The notes below the pieces were generated by a model. That model did no database searches. It worked only from the letters and a program-made list of their open reading frames with translations, and had not been told where the DNA came from. A DNA stretch of 42,239 nt, from NCBI GenBank assembly GCA_016787925.1, contig JAEUSK010000161.1, positions 1 to 42,239 on the forward strand. Reading direction: 5' to 3'. The translations under genes and the position numbers were made by a program. This stretch comes from a bacterium. Its GTDB lineage: Bacteria > CLD3 > SB21. Shown here piece after piece: positions 16,722 through 24,276 of this stretch (positions are counted from its first letter, which is position 1; every line of letters begins with the position of its first letter).

Positions 16722-17811
16722 GAAATTTAGGATTGATGATTTTCGATTGTTGATTGACGATGGTCGATTGCAACTTTTTTTTCTTTTTTTCTGGGGTTCA
16801 TTTATCTCGTGTGCGAAACCAAATCCGGAACCTCAAGTAAATATAAAAATTGCCTATTCGAAAATAGTTATAAACGACCGGCCTGTTTATGATCTTGATT
16901 CTGTTACTGCGCAATCGAGTTTTCTAAGTGAGAAATTATATCATATTCTCGTTGCGGAAAAGAATAGTATTCAAAAATATCGTGACAGCGTCGTGAATGA
17001 AGTGGATGTGCAGGTTCCCATAGAAGAAAACACCGAGCAAAGTTTAAAATTTAGGGTGCGCAAAGCAATTATTGATTCTATACATGATCAGCCTTATTCT
17101 GCTACTCTATATTCTCAAGTTCAGGTGACGTACCAAACGTTTACAAAGCTGGCATACACCGTCTTTCAGGCCGGTTTTGAGCGGTTATATTTTTCCGACT
17201 CTTCCAGTCAGCCGACAGCACGTGCTTTCATTAGCCAGCAAGCAGCTCAGTGCAGTCCTTTTGTCTCAAGTTTATTCGGAAGAAAACAAGAATTTAAGAA
17301 AATTAAATTATCTGAGTTGAACCAAGTTGAATTGCTCAATGAAAGAGAACCGGATGAGCAAATCGGTAACGGCGTTAAAGATTCTCAGCGACGCTTTGAC
17401 CATGTCTTATTACCGGGAGGAGTACGACTGAACGGATCGATGAAGGTTTTGGTTGAAGTAATCCCGTCGGGCATGAACGTAAAGATTGAAACATTTAAGG
17501 CGAAGGATGATCAAATTGAGTCTGATCATTTTGTTCTTATAAATGAACACAAAACAGAAACTATTCCCAATATATCAGATGAACGTGACTGGGACGGCCT
17601 TACAAATATAATAAAGGAAATTGTACAGCGGCTTAAGAAGAATAAAAATGAACTGTATTGTGAACGCGTGATCACGATCTCATTGCCGCCGGATGCATCC
17701 TATGATGTTTTTTGCAAGACGGCGATTGTAATTCAAAGTATCGCCTTTGATGATTCTAAACAGGCTGATCCGTGGTATAGTGAGATAGTTCCGGCGTTAT
17801 ATTATAATTAA
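16705..17811 (+). CDS. Predicted lipoprotein of unknown function
   Basis: The frame yields up to 368 aa. A hydrophobic stretch, LQLFFLFFWGSFISC, ends in a lipobox-like FISC, so export and lipidation are likely. The mature part is soluble with mixed alpha/beta character (VLVEVIPSGMNVKIET, LYCERVITISLPPDAS) and no domain I recognise. The start is uncertain. ATG at 16705 overlaps the PTPS gene by 17 bases and gives an unusually long pre-signal region encoded by a 21-base tandem duplication (IDDFRLL/IDDGRLQ). A TTG further in could be the true start. It lies eight bases upstream of the first E1-alpha frame. Confidence 0.65.
   Translation: MSGNIRKFRIDDFRLLIDDGRLQLFFLFFWGSFISCAKPNPEPQVNIKIAYSKIVINDRPVYDLDSVTAQSSFLSEKLYHILVAEKNSIQKYRDSVVNEVDVQVPIEENTEQSLKFRVRKAIIDSIHDQPYSATLYSQVQVTYQTFTKLAYTVFQAGFERLYFSDSSSQPTARAFISQQAAQCSPFVSSLFGRKQEFKKIKLSELNQVELLNEREPDEQIGNGVKDSQRRFDHVLLPGGVRLNGSMKVLVEVIPSGMNVKIETFKAKDDQIESDHFVLINEHKTETIPNISDERDWDGLTNIIKEIVQRLKKNKNELYCERVITISLPPDASYDVFCKTAIVIQSIAFDDSKQADPWYSEIVPALYYN
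16732..16773. repeat. Two-copy 21-base tandem repeat at the start of the lipoprotein gene
   Basis: 16732-16752 and 16753-16773 share the pattern ATTGAyGAT-NNN-CGATTG. The repeat lies just before the signal peptide of the lipoprotein gene and could be leader rather than coding sequence. Confidence 0.6.
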
Positions 17812-17831
17812 AATTACTTGTGAAAGTAGAA

Positions 17832-18857
17832 ATGGCTGAACCAAAACAGAAATCGAAATCAAAAAAAACACCTAAAAAACAGGTTGAAAAAGTACGTAAT
17901 CTTACTTCAGAAGATTATGTTCGACTGTATCGCCTGATGCGCTTGACAAGGGAATTTGATCAAGGTATCATTCGGTTGTATCGTCAGAGCAAGATGATCG
18001 GCGGCGCATATTCCGGTTGGGGTAACGAGGCAACGGCAGTCGGGAGCGCGTATGCGCTGGAACCGCAGGATTATTTGTATCCGATGCACCGTGATATCGG
18101 CGCACACTTTACCCGCGGACAGTCCGCGAAAGTTCTGATGCTCAATCACCTTGCCCGCGCCGATAGCCCCACGCGCGGTGTGGATGGTACGGGACATTAT
18201 TACGACAAGAAATTACGCATCGTGGGAAATATCAGCCACCTTGCCGCGATGATCCCGCAAGCTGCAGGCACTGCGCTTGCCGCTGTAAAGAAAAAAGAAA
18301 ATGCGGTCGTGCTTAATTATATCGGCGACGGAGGTATGAACGTCGGTGAATATTACGAAGGCATGAATCTGGCCGCTGTTTGGAAATTGCCGTTTGTGCT
18401 CATCATCGAGAATAATCAATACGCGTATTCGACACCGACGCATTTGCAATATGCCTGCGAGAGCCCAGTGGATCGCGCTGTGGGCTATGGAATCCCGGGG
18501 GTTAAGATTGACGGGACGAAAATTCTGGAAGTATACGATGCCTGTAAAGAGGCAGTAGATAGGGCGCGGGCGGGAAAAGGTCCGACGCTGATCGAGTCGG
18601 TTACCATGCGTATGCGTGGTCATGCGGAGCATGACGGGCATGAATATTATCCCAAAGGGCTTTTAGAAAAATGGCAGGCGAAGGATCCGATTGATCAATT
18701 CGAAAAATATCTGGTTGAAAAGAAAATTCTGACGCACAAATTGATCGAGAAAATTTCAACCGATGTGAAATACGAGATAGAAGAAGCGGTGGAGTTTGCC
18801 GATAAGTCGCCATGGCCGAACGGCGCTGATGCGGAATTGGGCGTATATGCGGAATAA
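17832..18857 (+). CDS. Thiamine diphosphate-dependent 2-oxoacid dehydrogenase, E1 alpha subunit (copy 1)
   Basis: The product is about 341 aa from ATG 17832; a GTG at 17820 is also in frame. After a Lys-rich tail comes the E1-alpha fold: GWGNEATAVGSAYAL, HRDIGAHFTRG, then the thiamine diphosphate motif from GDGG (165-168) to NN (194-195), spaced as in the family. YSTPT follows, and MRMRGHAEHD is the phosphorylation-loop region. E1 alpha/beta heterotetramers decarboxylate pyruvate, branched-chain 2-oxoacids or acetoin and pass the acyl group to E2; the substrate cannot be decided here. A paralogue follows at once, and E1-beta is at 26418. The 14 bases ending in the ATG (17821-17834) match those of copy 2 at 13 positions, which supports this start for both. 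Confidence 0.9.
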   Translation: MAEPKQKSKSKKTPKKQVEKVRNLTSEDYVRLYRLMRLTREFDQGIIRLYRQSKMIGGAYSGWGNEATAVGSAYALEPQDYLYPMHRDIGAHFTRGQSAKVLMLNHLARADSPTRGVDGTGHYYDKKLRIVGNISHLAAMIPQAAGTALAAVKKKENAVVLNYIGDGGMNVGEYYEGMNLAAVWKLPFVLIIENNQYAYSTPTHLQYACESPVDRAVGYGIPGVKIDGTKILEVYDACKEAVDRARAGKGPTLIESVTMRMRGHAEHDGHEYYPKGLLEKWQAKDPIDQFEKYLVEKKILTHKLIEKISTDVKYEIEEAVEFADKSPWPNGADAELGVYAE

Positions 18858-18862
18858 AAATG

Positions 18863-18886
18863 CCTACAGAAGAGACGCAGAGGCGC
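18863..18886. repeat. Degenerate CACAGAG-type repeat fragment
   Basis: The 65-base gap between the two E1-alpha genes contains an AG-rich run with the units ACAGA, GACGCAGAG and GCGC. It resembles the CACAGAG/CGCAGAG intergenic repeats of many environmental genomes and the fragment at 22952-22971. It is short and could be chance. Confidence 0.3.
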
Positions 18887-18922
18887 TAATAGTTTGAATA
18901 TTGAAAATATTTGAAAGTAGTA

Positions 18923-19990
18923 ATGAATAAAAAGAAAAATACAAAAAAATCAAAAGTAGCGGCATCCGTAACAAATTCCGGTGAGAAAAAACCGTTTTTC
19001 ACCGCTTCCGAACTCGATTTAAAAAAATTCGAGCCGACCGATGCGCAGAAGAAAGAATTATATTATTTCATCATGCTAAATCGGGCATTCGATGATCGTG
19101 TGGCGAAACTGTATCGTCAAGGGAAGATTATCGGAGCCGCTTACGGCAGCCGCGGACAGGAAGCAACCAGCGTCGGTTCGGCCTACGCGCTCGGGAAAAA
19201 CGACATCGTTGGGCCGATCATACGTAATGCCGGCGCGATCATCGTTCGCGGATTACCGGTAAAGAATTTTTTGTCCAATTTTATCGGCCGTTCAACGACT
19301 CCGACGGGCGGCCGCGACGGGAATTCGCATCTTGGCGATCTAAATATCGGCGTCTTCGCGCCTATCTCACATCTCGGCAGTTTGATCATTAATTTAACCG
19401 GCTGTGCATTGGCCTTTAAACTCAAGAAGGAGCCGAGAGTCGCGCTGACCTATATCGGCGACGGGGGCACGTCCACGGCGGAGTTCCATGAAGGAATGAA
19501 TATGGCCGCGGTGTGGAAAGTGCCTTTTGTCTGCATCATCGAAAACAATAACTGGGCTTATTCCACGCCGACGATGAATCAATCAAATCTTAAAGATTTA
19601 GCCGTGAAGGGCAAAGCGTACGGCATGGAAGCCGTTGTGATGGACGGTAATGACGTTTTTGAAGTGTACCGCGTTTCTAAATACGCCATTGAAAAATGCC
19701 GTGCAGGTAATGGCCCAATTTTGATTGAGTCCAAAACCATGCGTATGAAAGGCCATGCCGAACATGACGATGCGTTTTATGTTCCAAAGGAAATGTTCGC
19801 CGAGTGGCAGAAAAAAGATCCGATCATTCGTGCGGAGAAATATCTGCTCGATCATAAGATCATGACGCCGGCGGAGAATGAAGAACTAAAAAACCGAGTT
19901 GCGAAGGACATGGAAGAGGCTGAAGAGTTTGCATTGAATGCGCCTTTTCCGTTAGGAGAAGAAGCGGCTGAAGGCGTTTACGCGGAATAA
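18923..19990 (+). CDS. Thiamine diphosphate-dependent 2-oxoacid dehydrogenase, E1 alpha subunit (copy 2)
   Basis: The product is about 355 aa from ATG 18923; an upstream in-frame TTG at 18911 is less likely. It aligns with copy 1 throughout: RLAKLYRQGK-type helix, GSRGQEATSVGSAYAL, the motif from GDGGTS to ENNN, YSTPT and MRMKGHAEHD. Active-site surroundings differ. Copy 1 has RGVDGTGHYY where copy 2 has GGRDGNSHLGD, and HRDIGAHFTRG is replaced by IRNAGAIIVRG. The duplicates may therefore serve different 2-oxoacids, or one may be a variant subunit sharing the single E1-beta. It has a Lys-rich N-terminal tail like copy 1. The DUF4442 gene follows after 33 bases. Confidence 0.9.
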   Translation: MNKKKNTKKSKVAASVTNSGEKKPFFTASELDLKKFEPTDAQKKELYYFIMLNRAFDDRVAKLYRQGKIIGAAYGSRGQEATSVGSAYALGKNDIVGPIIRNAGAIIVRGLPVKNFLSNFIGRSTTPTGGRDGNSHLGDLNIGVFAPISHLGSLIINLTGCALAFKLKKEPRVALTYIGDGGTSTAEFHEGMNMAAVWKVPFVCIIENNNWAYSTPTMNQSNLKDLAVKGKAYGMEAVVMDGNDVFEVYRVSKYAIEKCRAGNGPILIESKTMRMKGHAEHDDAFYVPKEMFAEWQKKDPIIRAEKYLLDHKIMTPAENEELKNRVAKDMEEAEEFALNAPFPLGEEAAEGVYAE

Positions 19991-20023
19991 CTCCGGCAAT
20001 CGACTCATGCCCGTAGAACCCCA

Positions 20024-20479
20024 ATGGCATTGATTATTCAAAAAATAAATGTGTTCCGCTGGATCAATTTATATCCGCCCTTTCTCGGTGCGGGCATACG
20101 GGTAAGGGAAGTTGATCGAAAAGAAAAGATCATTGAAGTGGAAATGAAATTGCGGTTCTGGAATCGAAATTATGTTGGAACGCATTACGGAGGGTCACTT
20201 TATTCTATGTGTGACCCTTTTTTTATGCTCATCCTGATGCGTAAACTGGGCAAAGATTATATTGTCTGGGACAAAGCCGCGCAGATTAAATTTATCAAGC
20301 CCGGTATTGGCAAGGTCAAAGCGCGTTTTCACGTTTCCGATGAAAAAATTCAGGCGATAAAAACGGAACTGGAAATGAAGAATAAGGATGATTTTGAATT
20401 TGAAACGTCAGTGGCGGACGAAGAAAACAATATCATAGCCGAAGTGAAGAAATTGATCTATGTGAGGAAGAAACCATGA
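20024..20479 (+). CDS. DUF4442 hotdog-fold protein (thioesterase superfamily)
   Basis: The 151-aa protein has the DUF4442 core NRNYVGTHYGGSLYSMCDPFFMLIL followed by WDKAAQIKFIKPG (quoted in two parts of a hotdog fold). The family belongs to the 4-hydroxybenzoyl-CoA/PaaI-type thioesterase superfamily and may bind or hydrolyse acyl-CoA. The position after the E1-alpha genes fits an acyl-CoA-linked role, but this is inference. It has no signal peptide and is cytoplasmic. No strong ribosome site is visible; ATG follows a short gap after the E1-alpha stop. Confidence 0.85.
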   Translation: MALIIQKINVFRWINLYPPFLGAGIRVREVDRKEKIIEVEMKLRFWNRNYVGTHYGGSLYSMCDPFFMLILMRKLGKDYIVWDKAAQIKFIKPGIGKVKARFHVSDEKIQAIKTELEMKNKDDFEFETSVADEENNIIAEVKKLIYVRKKP

Positions 20480-20539
20480 ATGGATTCAGGCTCAGTAAAA
20501 GTGTATTCGCAATGGTGATGCTCCGAATGCAATTTTGGT

Positions 20540-20617
20540 CCACGAAACACTCGAAGGGACACGAAAAAAGAGAAATTGCTTCTTGAATTTTATTAGCGTT
20601 TTTCGTGTATTCCGTGG
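20540..20617. repeat. Imperfect palindromic repeat of the CACGAA type
   Basis: The left arm (20540-20568) holds CCACGAAACAC and GACACGAAAAA. The right arm (20599-20617) reads TTTTTCGTGTATTCCGTGG, the approximate reverse complement. Intergenic CACGAA palindromes of this type recur as dispersed repeats in many environmental bacterial genomes. It fills the 197-base gap before the M64 peptidase gene and holds no gene. Confidence 0.6.
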
Positions 20618-20676
20618 GGATGAGGCTGAATTCGCTGATTTATACAGCAAATTAATAACCATAAGGAGAAACAGTT

Positions 20677-22083
20677 ATGACTATCTTATTCATTTTTCTA
20701 TCACTATTTGGTTTAGGAGGCCAAAACATGTTCGATGAATATTTTACCGGACAGACTTTCCGTTTTGACTATTATCACAGCGGAACGGCAAAGGAAGAAC
20801 ATATCAGTTTGGATGAAATCCGCCTTGAAGGTTCGTGGCCGGGAAGTAAAGTGAATTTGATCGACGAATCCAATCTTGGGAAATATATGTTCGAGGTCGT
20901 GGATTTGAAATCGAACAAGGTCATTTATTCACGAGGATTTGCCAGTATTTACGGAGAATGGGAAACAACCGGCGAAGCTTCGAAAATGTGGCGCACACTG
21001 CACGAATCACAACGATTTCCCGAACCGAAGGATAAAGTACAGTTGGTCTTGAAAAAACGTCAGGATGACGGTTCCTTCATACAAATATACAGTACCACAA
21101 TCGATCCGTCGAGCCGGTTTATTAACCGTTCTCCGCTCGTTTCGGCCGGTGAAGTATGGACTGTTTTTGAAAACGGATCGCCCACGACGAAAGTGGATAT
21201 TCTGATTCTATCCGATGGGTATACAGCCAAGGAAAAAGATAAATTTCATAAAGACGTAACGCGGCTGGTCGGCGTGATGTTTGAAACGGAGCCTTTCAAA
21301 TCGCAAAAGAAAAATTTTAACGTACGCGCGATCGATGTTTTTTCAGCGCAGTCCGGCATCAGTAATCCTCGCAAGTCTGTGTGGCGTAAATCCGCTCTGG
21401 GGCTGAGTTTCAATTCATTTGATTCGGACAGGTATGTTTTGACCTATGAAAATAAAAACCTGCGTGAGATGGCGGCCAATGCGCCCTACGACGCGATTAT
21501 CATGGTTGCCAATGACCGTAAATACGGCGGCGGAGGTATATTTAATTTATGGGCAACGGTGACTTCTGATACGGAACCGTCCGCGTATGTTTTCGTTCAT
21601 GAATTCGGCCATTCGTTCGCAGGGCTGGGGGATGAATATTACACATCGCCGGTGTCCTATGAGAATTACGCGATGCCGTCGGTTGAGCCATGGGAACCGA
21701 ATGTGACGGGGCTTTTTGATCCCGCAAATATCAAATGGAAGCATCTGGTGGAAGCCGGTACGCCTGTGCCGACGCCGTGGAATAAAGAAGAATATGACAA
21801 GTATGAGGTCGAGCGTCAGAAAAAACGGGCGAAAATGGTAGAAGAAAAAGCTACGGAAGAACAGATGGAAGTATTGTTTAAAGAAGTCAAGCAGGTAACA
21901 ACACCTATGCTCAACAAGAATAAATTCTTTGGAAAGGTCGGAGCTTTTGAAGGCGCGGCGTATGAATCGAAAGGCCTGTATCGGCCGGAACTTGACTGTA
22001 TCATGTTCACGCGTAACGACGTACCTTTCTGTAAAGTGTGCACGGAGTCGATTGTGAAAGTCATCAAGATGTACTCTGAATAA
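20677..22083 (+). CDS. Secreted M64-family zinc metallopeptidase (IgA-peptidase family)
   Basis: The 468-aa protein starts with a short hydrophobic signal sequence (TILFIFLSLFGLGG) after a good AAGGAG site. An N-terminal beta-rich domain (about 20-150) matches the M64 N-terminal module. The catalytic domain (about 160-465) begins VDILILSDGYTAKEKDKF and carries the zinc site HEFGHSFAGLGDEY, with His308 and His312 as ligands and Glu309 as base. A Cys pair, CKVCTESI, lies near the C-terminus. M64 peptidases cleave extracellular proteins; the name comes from a bacterial IgA-degrading enzyme. There is no T9SS tail, so it is probably periplasmic or surface-retained. A helical Lys/Glu-rich insert lies at about residues 370-410. 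Confidence 0.9.
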   Translation: MTILFIFLSLFGLGGQNMFDEYFTGQTFRFDYYHSGTAKEEHISLDEIRLEGSWPGSKVNLIDESNLGKYMFEVVDLKSNKVIYSRGFASIYGEWETTGEASKMWRTLHESQRFPEPKDKVQLVLKKRQDDGSFIQIYSTTIDPSSRFINRSPLVSAGEVWTVFENGSPTTKVDILILSDGYTAKEKDKFHKDVTRLVGVMFETEPFKSQKKNFNVRAIDVFSAQSGISNPRKSVWRKSALGLSFNSFDSDRYVLTYENKNLREMAANAPYDAIIMVANDRKYGGGGIFNLWATVTSDTEPSAYVFVHEFGHSFAGLGDEYYTSPVSYENYAMPSVEPWEPNVTGLFDPANIKWKHLVEAGTPVPTPWNKEEYDKYEVERQKKRAKMVEEKATEEQMEVLFKEVKQVTTPMLNKNKFFGKVGAFEGAAYESKGLYRPELDCIMFTRNDVPFCKVCTESIVKVIKMYSE

Positions 22084-22103
22084 AAAATTAATAAATGGAT
22101 ACT

Positions 22104-22178
22104 TGTCAGTTCGAGTTTAAACGAGAACTGACTCGTCCAAAACACTTCGCGTTCCTCTTCGCTGCACTCGAAGTGACA
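22104..22178. repeat. Palindromic intergenic repeat with 12-bp inverted ends
   Basis: TGTCAGTTCGAG (22104-22115) and CTCGAAGTGACA (22167-22178) are inverted repeats matching at 11 of 12 positions. Inside the left half, GTCAGTTC and GAACTGAC (22105-22132) form a separate hairpin around GTTTAAAC. The TGTCA-TTCGAG ends resemble a dispersed palindrome family seen in FCB and other genomes. It has no coding content and sits between the M64 and hydrolase genes. Confidence 0.65.
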
Positions 22179-22200
22179 TTTAAAGATAAGAAAGTTTCCG

Positions 22201-22944
22201 ATGGTCGTTACGCATCAGTATGTTGACATCAGCGTGGATAAAAGTACCATGCGGATGTTTGTTGCTGAACCGAAAGCGGATGGGAAATATCCGGCAATTA
22301 TTTTTTATTCCGATATATTCCAGCTTACGCCGACTATGATTCGTGCGTGTATACGTTTGGCGGGCTACGGTTTTGTTGTTGCCGCGCCGGAAATTTATCA
22401 TCGGGTAGAGCCGCCCGGCGCTTGGATCCCGTTTGACGATACCGGACGTGACAGAGGAATGAATGATGCCGCGAGAACAAGCGTCGCGGAGTTTGATTCC
22501 GATTGCCGCGCCGCGCTCGATTATTTGAAACAACATCCAAAATTTGCTCCCGGAAAACTAGGCGCAGGAGGATTTTGTATCGGCGGCCATTTGGCTTTTC
22601 GCGCCGCGCTGCAGGCGGACGTCAAAGCAACAGTATGTTTTTACGGCACGGGCATTCACAATGGGAAACTTGGCAAAGACGAAAATGCAGGTTCGCTTGA
22701 GAGGGCGAAAGAAATTCAAGGCAAGTTACTCATGATATTCGGATCGCTTGATCCGCACGTTCCCGCTGAGGGTCGAAATAGAATTGAAAGTGAATTGAAA
22801 AAAGCACGTACTGATTTTTCGATCAAGCTATTTCCCGCCGAGCACGCATTCATGCGTGATGAGGGCCCTCGATACGATCCGGAGTCAACGGATTCGGCAT
22901 GGCAGGAGGCGGTTGGTTTTTTTAGGAAAGAATTTGGAATTTAG
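22201..22944 (+). CDS. Dienelactone hydrolase family protein
   Basis: The 247-aa alpha/beta hydrolase has the nucleophile elbow GGFCIGGH (Cys126), the acid in GSLDPHVP (Asp184) and the base in AEHAFMRD (His215), the Cys-Asp-His triad of dienelactone hydrolase. The N-terminus gives an intact fold (PAIIFYSDIFQLTP). The family cleaves dienelactones in chlorocatechol pathways, but many members act on other esters, and no aromatic-degradation genes are nearby. Without a signal peptide it is cytoplasmic. The start at 22201 lies next to the palindromic repeat and has only a weak ribosome site. Confidence 0.88.
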   Translation: MVVTHQYVDISVDKSTMRMFVAEPKADGKYPAIIFYSDIFQLTPTMIRACIRLAGYGFVVAAPEIYHRVEPPGAWIPFDDTGRDRGMNDAARTSVAEFDSDCRAALDYLKQHPKFAPGKLGAGGFCIGGHLAFRAALQADVKATVCFYGTGIHNGKLGKDENAGSLERAKEIQGKLLMIFGSLDPHVPAEGRNRIESELKKARTDFSIKLFPAEHAFMRDEGPRYDPESTDSAWQEAVGFFRKEFGI

Positions 22945-22951
22945 GAATTTA

Positions 22952-22971
22952 GCCACAGAGGACACCGAGAG
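22952..22971. repeat. CACAGAG-type repeat fragment
   Basis: The 41-base convergent gap contains GCCACAGAGGACACCGAGAG, similar to the fragment at 18863-18886 and to the CCACAGAGGACACAGAG intergenic repeats common in environmental genomes. It may be a degenerate end of such an element. No terminator hairpin is visible in this gap. Confidence 0.35.
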
Positions 22972-22985
22972 TATTTTATTGAAAA

Positions 22986-24155
22986 TTACTGATTGTCGAC
23001 AGCGCTTTCAATTACGGCCTGAATCGATACTGAAACGTTTGACAGGAAATCGTAACCCGTTGCCGCCTCAATCTGATCAACGGAAACGCGATAATTTTTC
23101 CAATCGTCATTACGGATGCCGTTCACATTAGGCATATCAATCCCAATTAACCTGGTAGCTGTTGAAATGTTTGAAATTCCAGGATGATTCATTACAACAA
23201 TAACCTTCCACGTACGCGCCGGCACTGATACATGCCCCGCGGCTACAATTCCATTGGCGCCATAGCCGCCCGATATTACAAAAAGTTCTTTTCCTTCGAT
23301 TACGAGGTCACGGCAATAATTTTCAAGATCAGCCCACGGCCCTTGGTTGTTATCAGGCGCTTGCGCGATCATGTTGCTCATGAGAAACGTTTCAGAATTA
23401 TCCGTCCTGGTGACTGTTCGGTCTCCAGAAGGACATGAGTGGCCGCGATCGTAACCGCTTCCTGAAAAATCGTTTTCATTTACCCTGTACCATGCGTCAG
23501 GGAGCGAAACGTCAACTCGGAAATCGTCCTGCCTCGGAATCTCTCCAAGCCATGAACTATTTAAATGCCACGATACCCAGTTAGGCCTTCCGGCCGCGCT
23601 ATTGTAGGAAAGCGCATATTGTGATTTTTCCATCAGATAATTCCTTGTGGAATCGATTACGGAAGCGGCATTACTCGGATTGCCAAGCGCAAGATGCGGG
23701 CTTGAAAAACCCGGCGCGCCGGATGTGTCGGTTATATGAATGGTTAAACGGTAGGGTTCGGTTGAAGTAAACGAAGCACTTCCGCTGCTGACCCTGATAT
23801 AATAGATTCCTGGTTGATAAGCTGAATAACGAATTGATTCAATGCCGCCGATGTCGCTATTTATGGAACTATCTAAAACCACTTCGTCTGCGCCGAGAAG
23901 GTACAGGTCATAGTTCTTTCCACCCGGTATGGATAGATCGATGGTGATGCGTTTATTGGCCAAAGTTTCGAACTTATAAAAATCCTCATCGTCCGGATTA
24001 TCAATATGTTCAGCCAAGGTTGCTGGAAATGCAGATACGTCTGCTGCGCCTGAAGGGTCGTTGTTATTATCGGTATTGCGCTCTTTTACCTGCGCGCAGG
24101 AATACAGAAATGCCATAAGGCCATACAGGGCAAGCGTTGATAGCGATCTTAACAT
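22986..24155 (-). CDS. Lipoprotein DNA/RNA non-specific endonuclease (NUC1 family) with PPC-like domain
   Basis: The 389-aa protein has a lipoprotein signal ending LYSC (Cys20). A beta-sandwich domain resembling bacterial pre-peptidase C-terminal (PPC) domains lies at about 45-140 (DEDFYKFETLANKRITIDL, YYIRVSS). The nuclease domain (about 155-385) has the betabeta-alpha-metal motif DRGHSCPSGDR with catalytic His239. The metal-binding region is MSNMIAQAPDNNQGPW, followed by Glu278. Such enzymes degrade extracellular DNA and RNA. It is divergent from the PafA-like phosphatase lipoprotein, suggesting joint use of extracellular nucleic acids for phosphate or nucleosides. A near-consensus promoter places its transcript start at the ATG itself, so the mRNA may be leaderless. 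Confidence 0.93.
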   Translation of the reverse strand: MLRSLSTLALYGLMAFLYSCAQVKERNTDNNNDPSGAADVSAFPATLAEHIDNPDDEDFYKFETLANKRITIDLSIPGGKNYDLYLLGADEVVLDSSINSDIGGIESIRYSAYQPGIYYIRVSSGSASFTSTEPYRLTIHITDTSGAPGFSSPHLALGNPSNAASVIDSTRNYLMEKSQYALSYNSAAGRPNWVSWHLNSSWLGEIPRQDDFRVDVSLPDAWYRVNENDFSGSGYDRGHSCPSGDRTVTRTDNSETFLMSNMIAQAPDNNQGPWADLENYCRDLVIEGKELFVISGGYGANGIVAAGHVSVPARTWKVIVVMNHPGISNISTATRLIGIDMPNVNGIRNDDWKNYRVSVDQIEAATGYDFLSNVSVSIQAVIESAVDNQ

Positions 24156-24160
24156 ACAGA

Positions 24161-24189
24161 ATTTTAGTCATTTACAATAGCTTTGTCAA
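24161..24189 (-). promoter_or_regulatory. Near-consensus sigma-70 promoter giving a leaderless transcript
   Basis: On the minus strand, TTGACA (24189-24184) is followed after 17 bases by TAAAAT (24166-24161). The nuclease ATG begins only five bases past the -10 box, so transcription should start at or within the start codon. No alternative start codon downstream would keep the lipoprotein signal. Confidence 0.7.
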
Positions 24190-24276
24190 TTGGTTTTCTT
24201 CTACGTGGAAGCAATTTTGCCTTTTAATTTGCTGAAATAATTATTACTATGCACCGCGAAAAAAGGAGTGGCAATC

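Noticed and set aside
22105-22132. Hairpin after the M64 gene as an intrinsic terminator
   Set aside because: It has no T tract and is part of a longer palindromic repeat.
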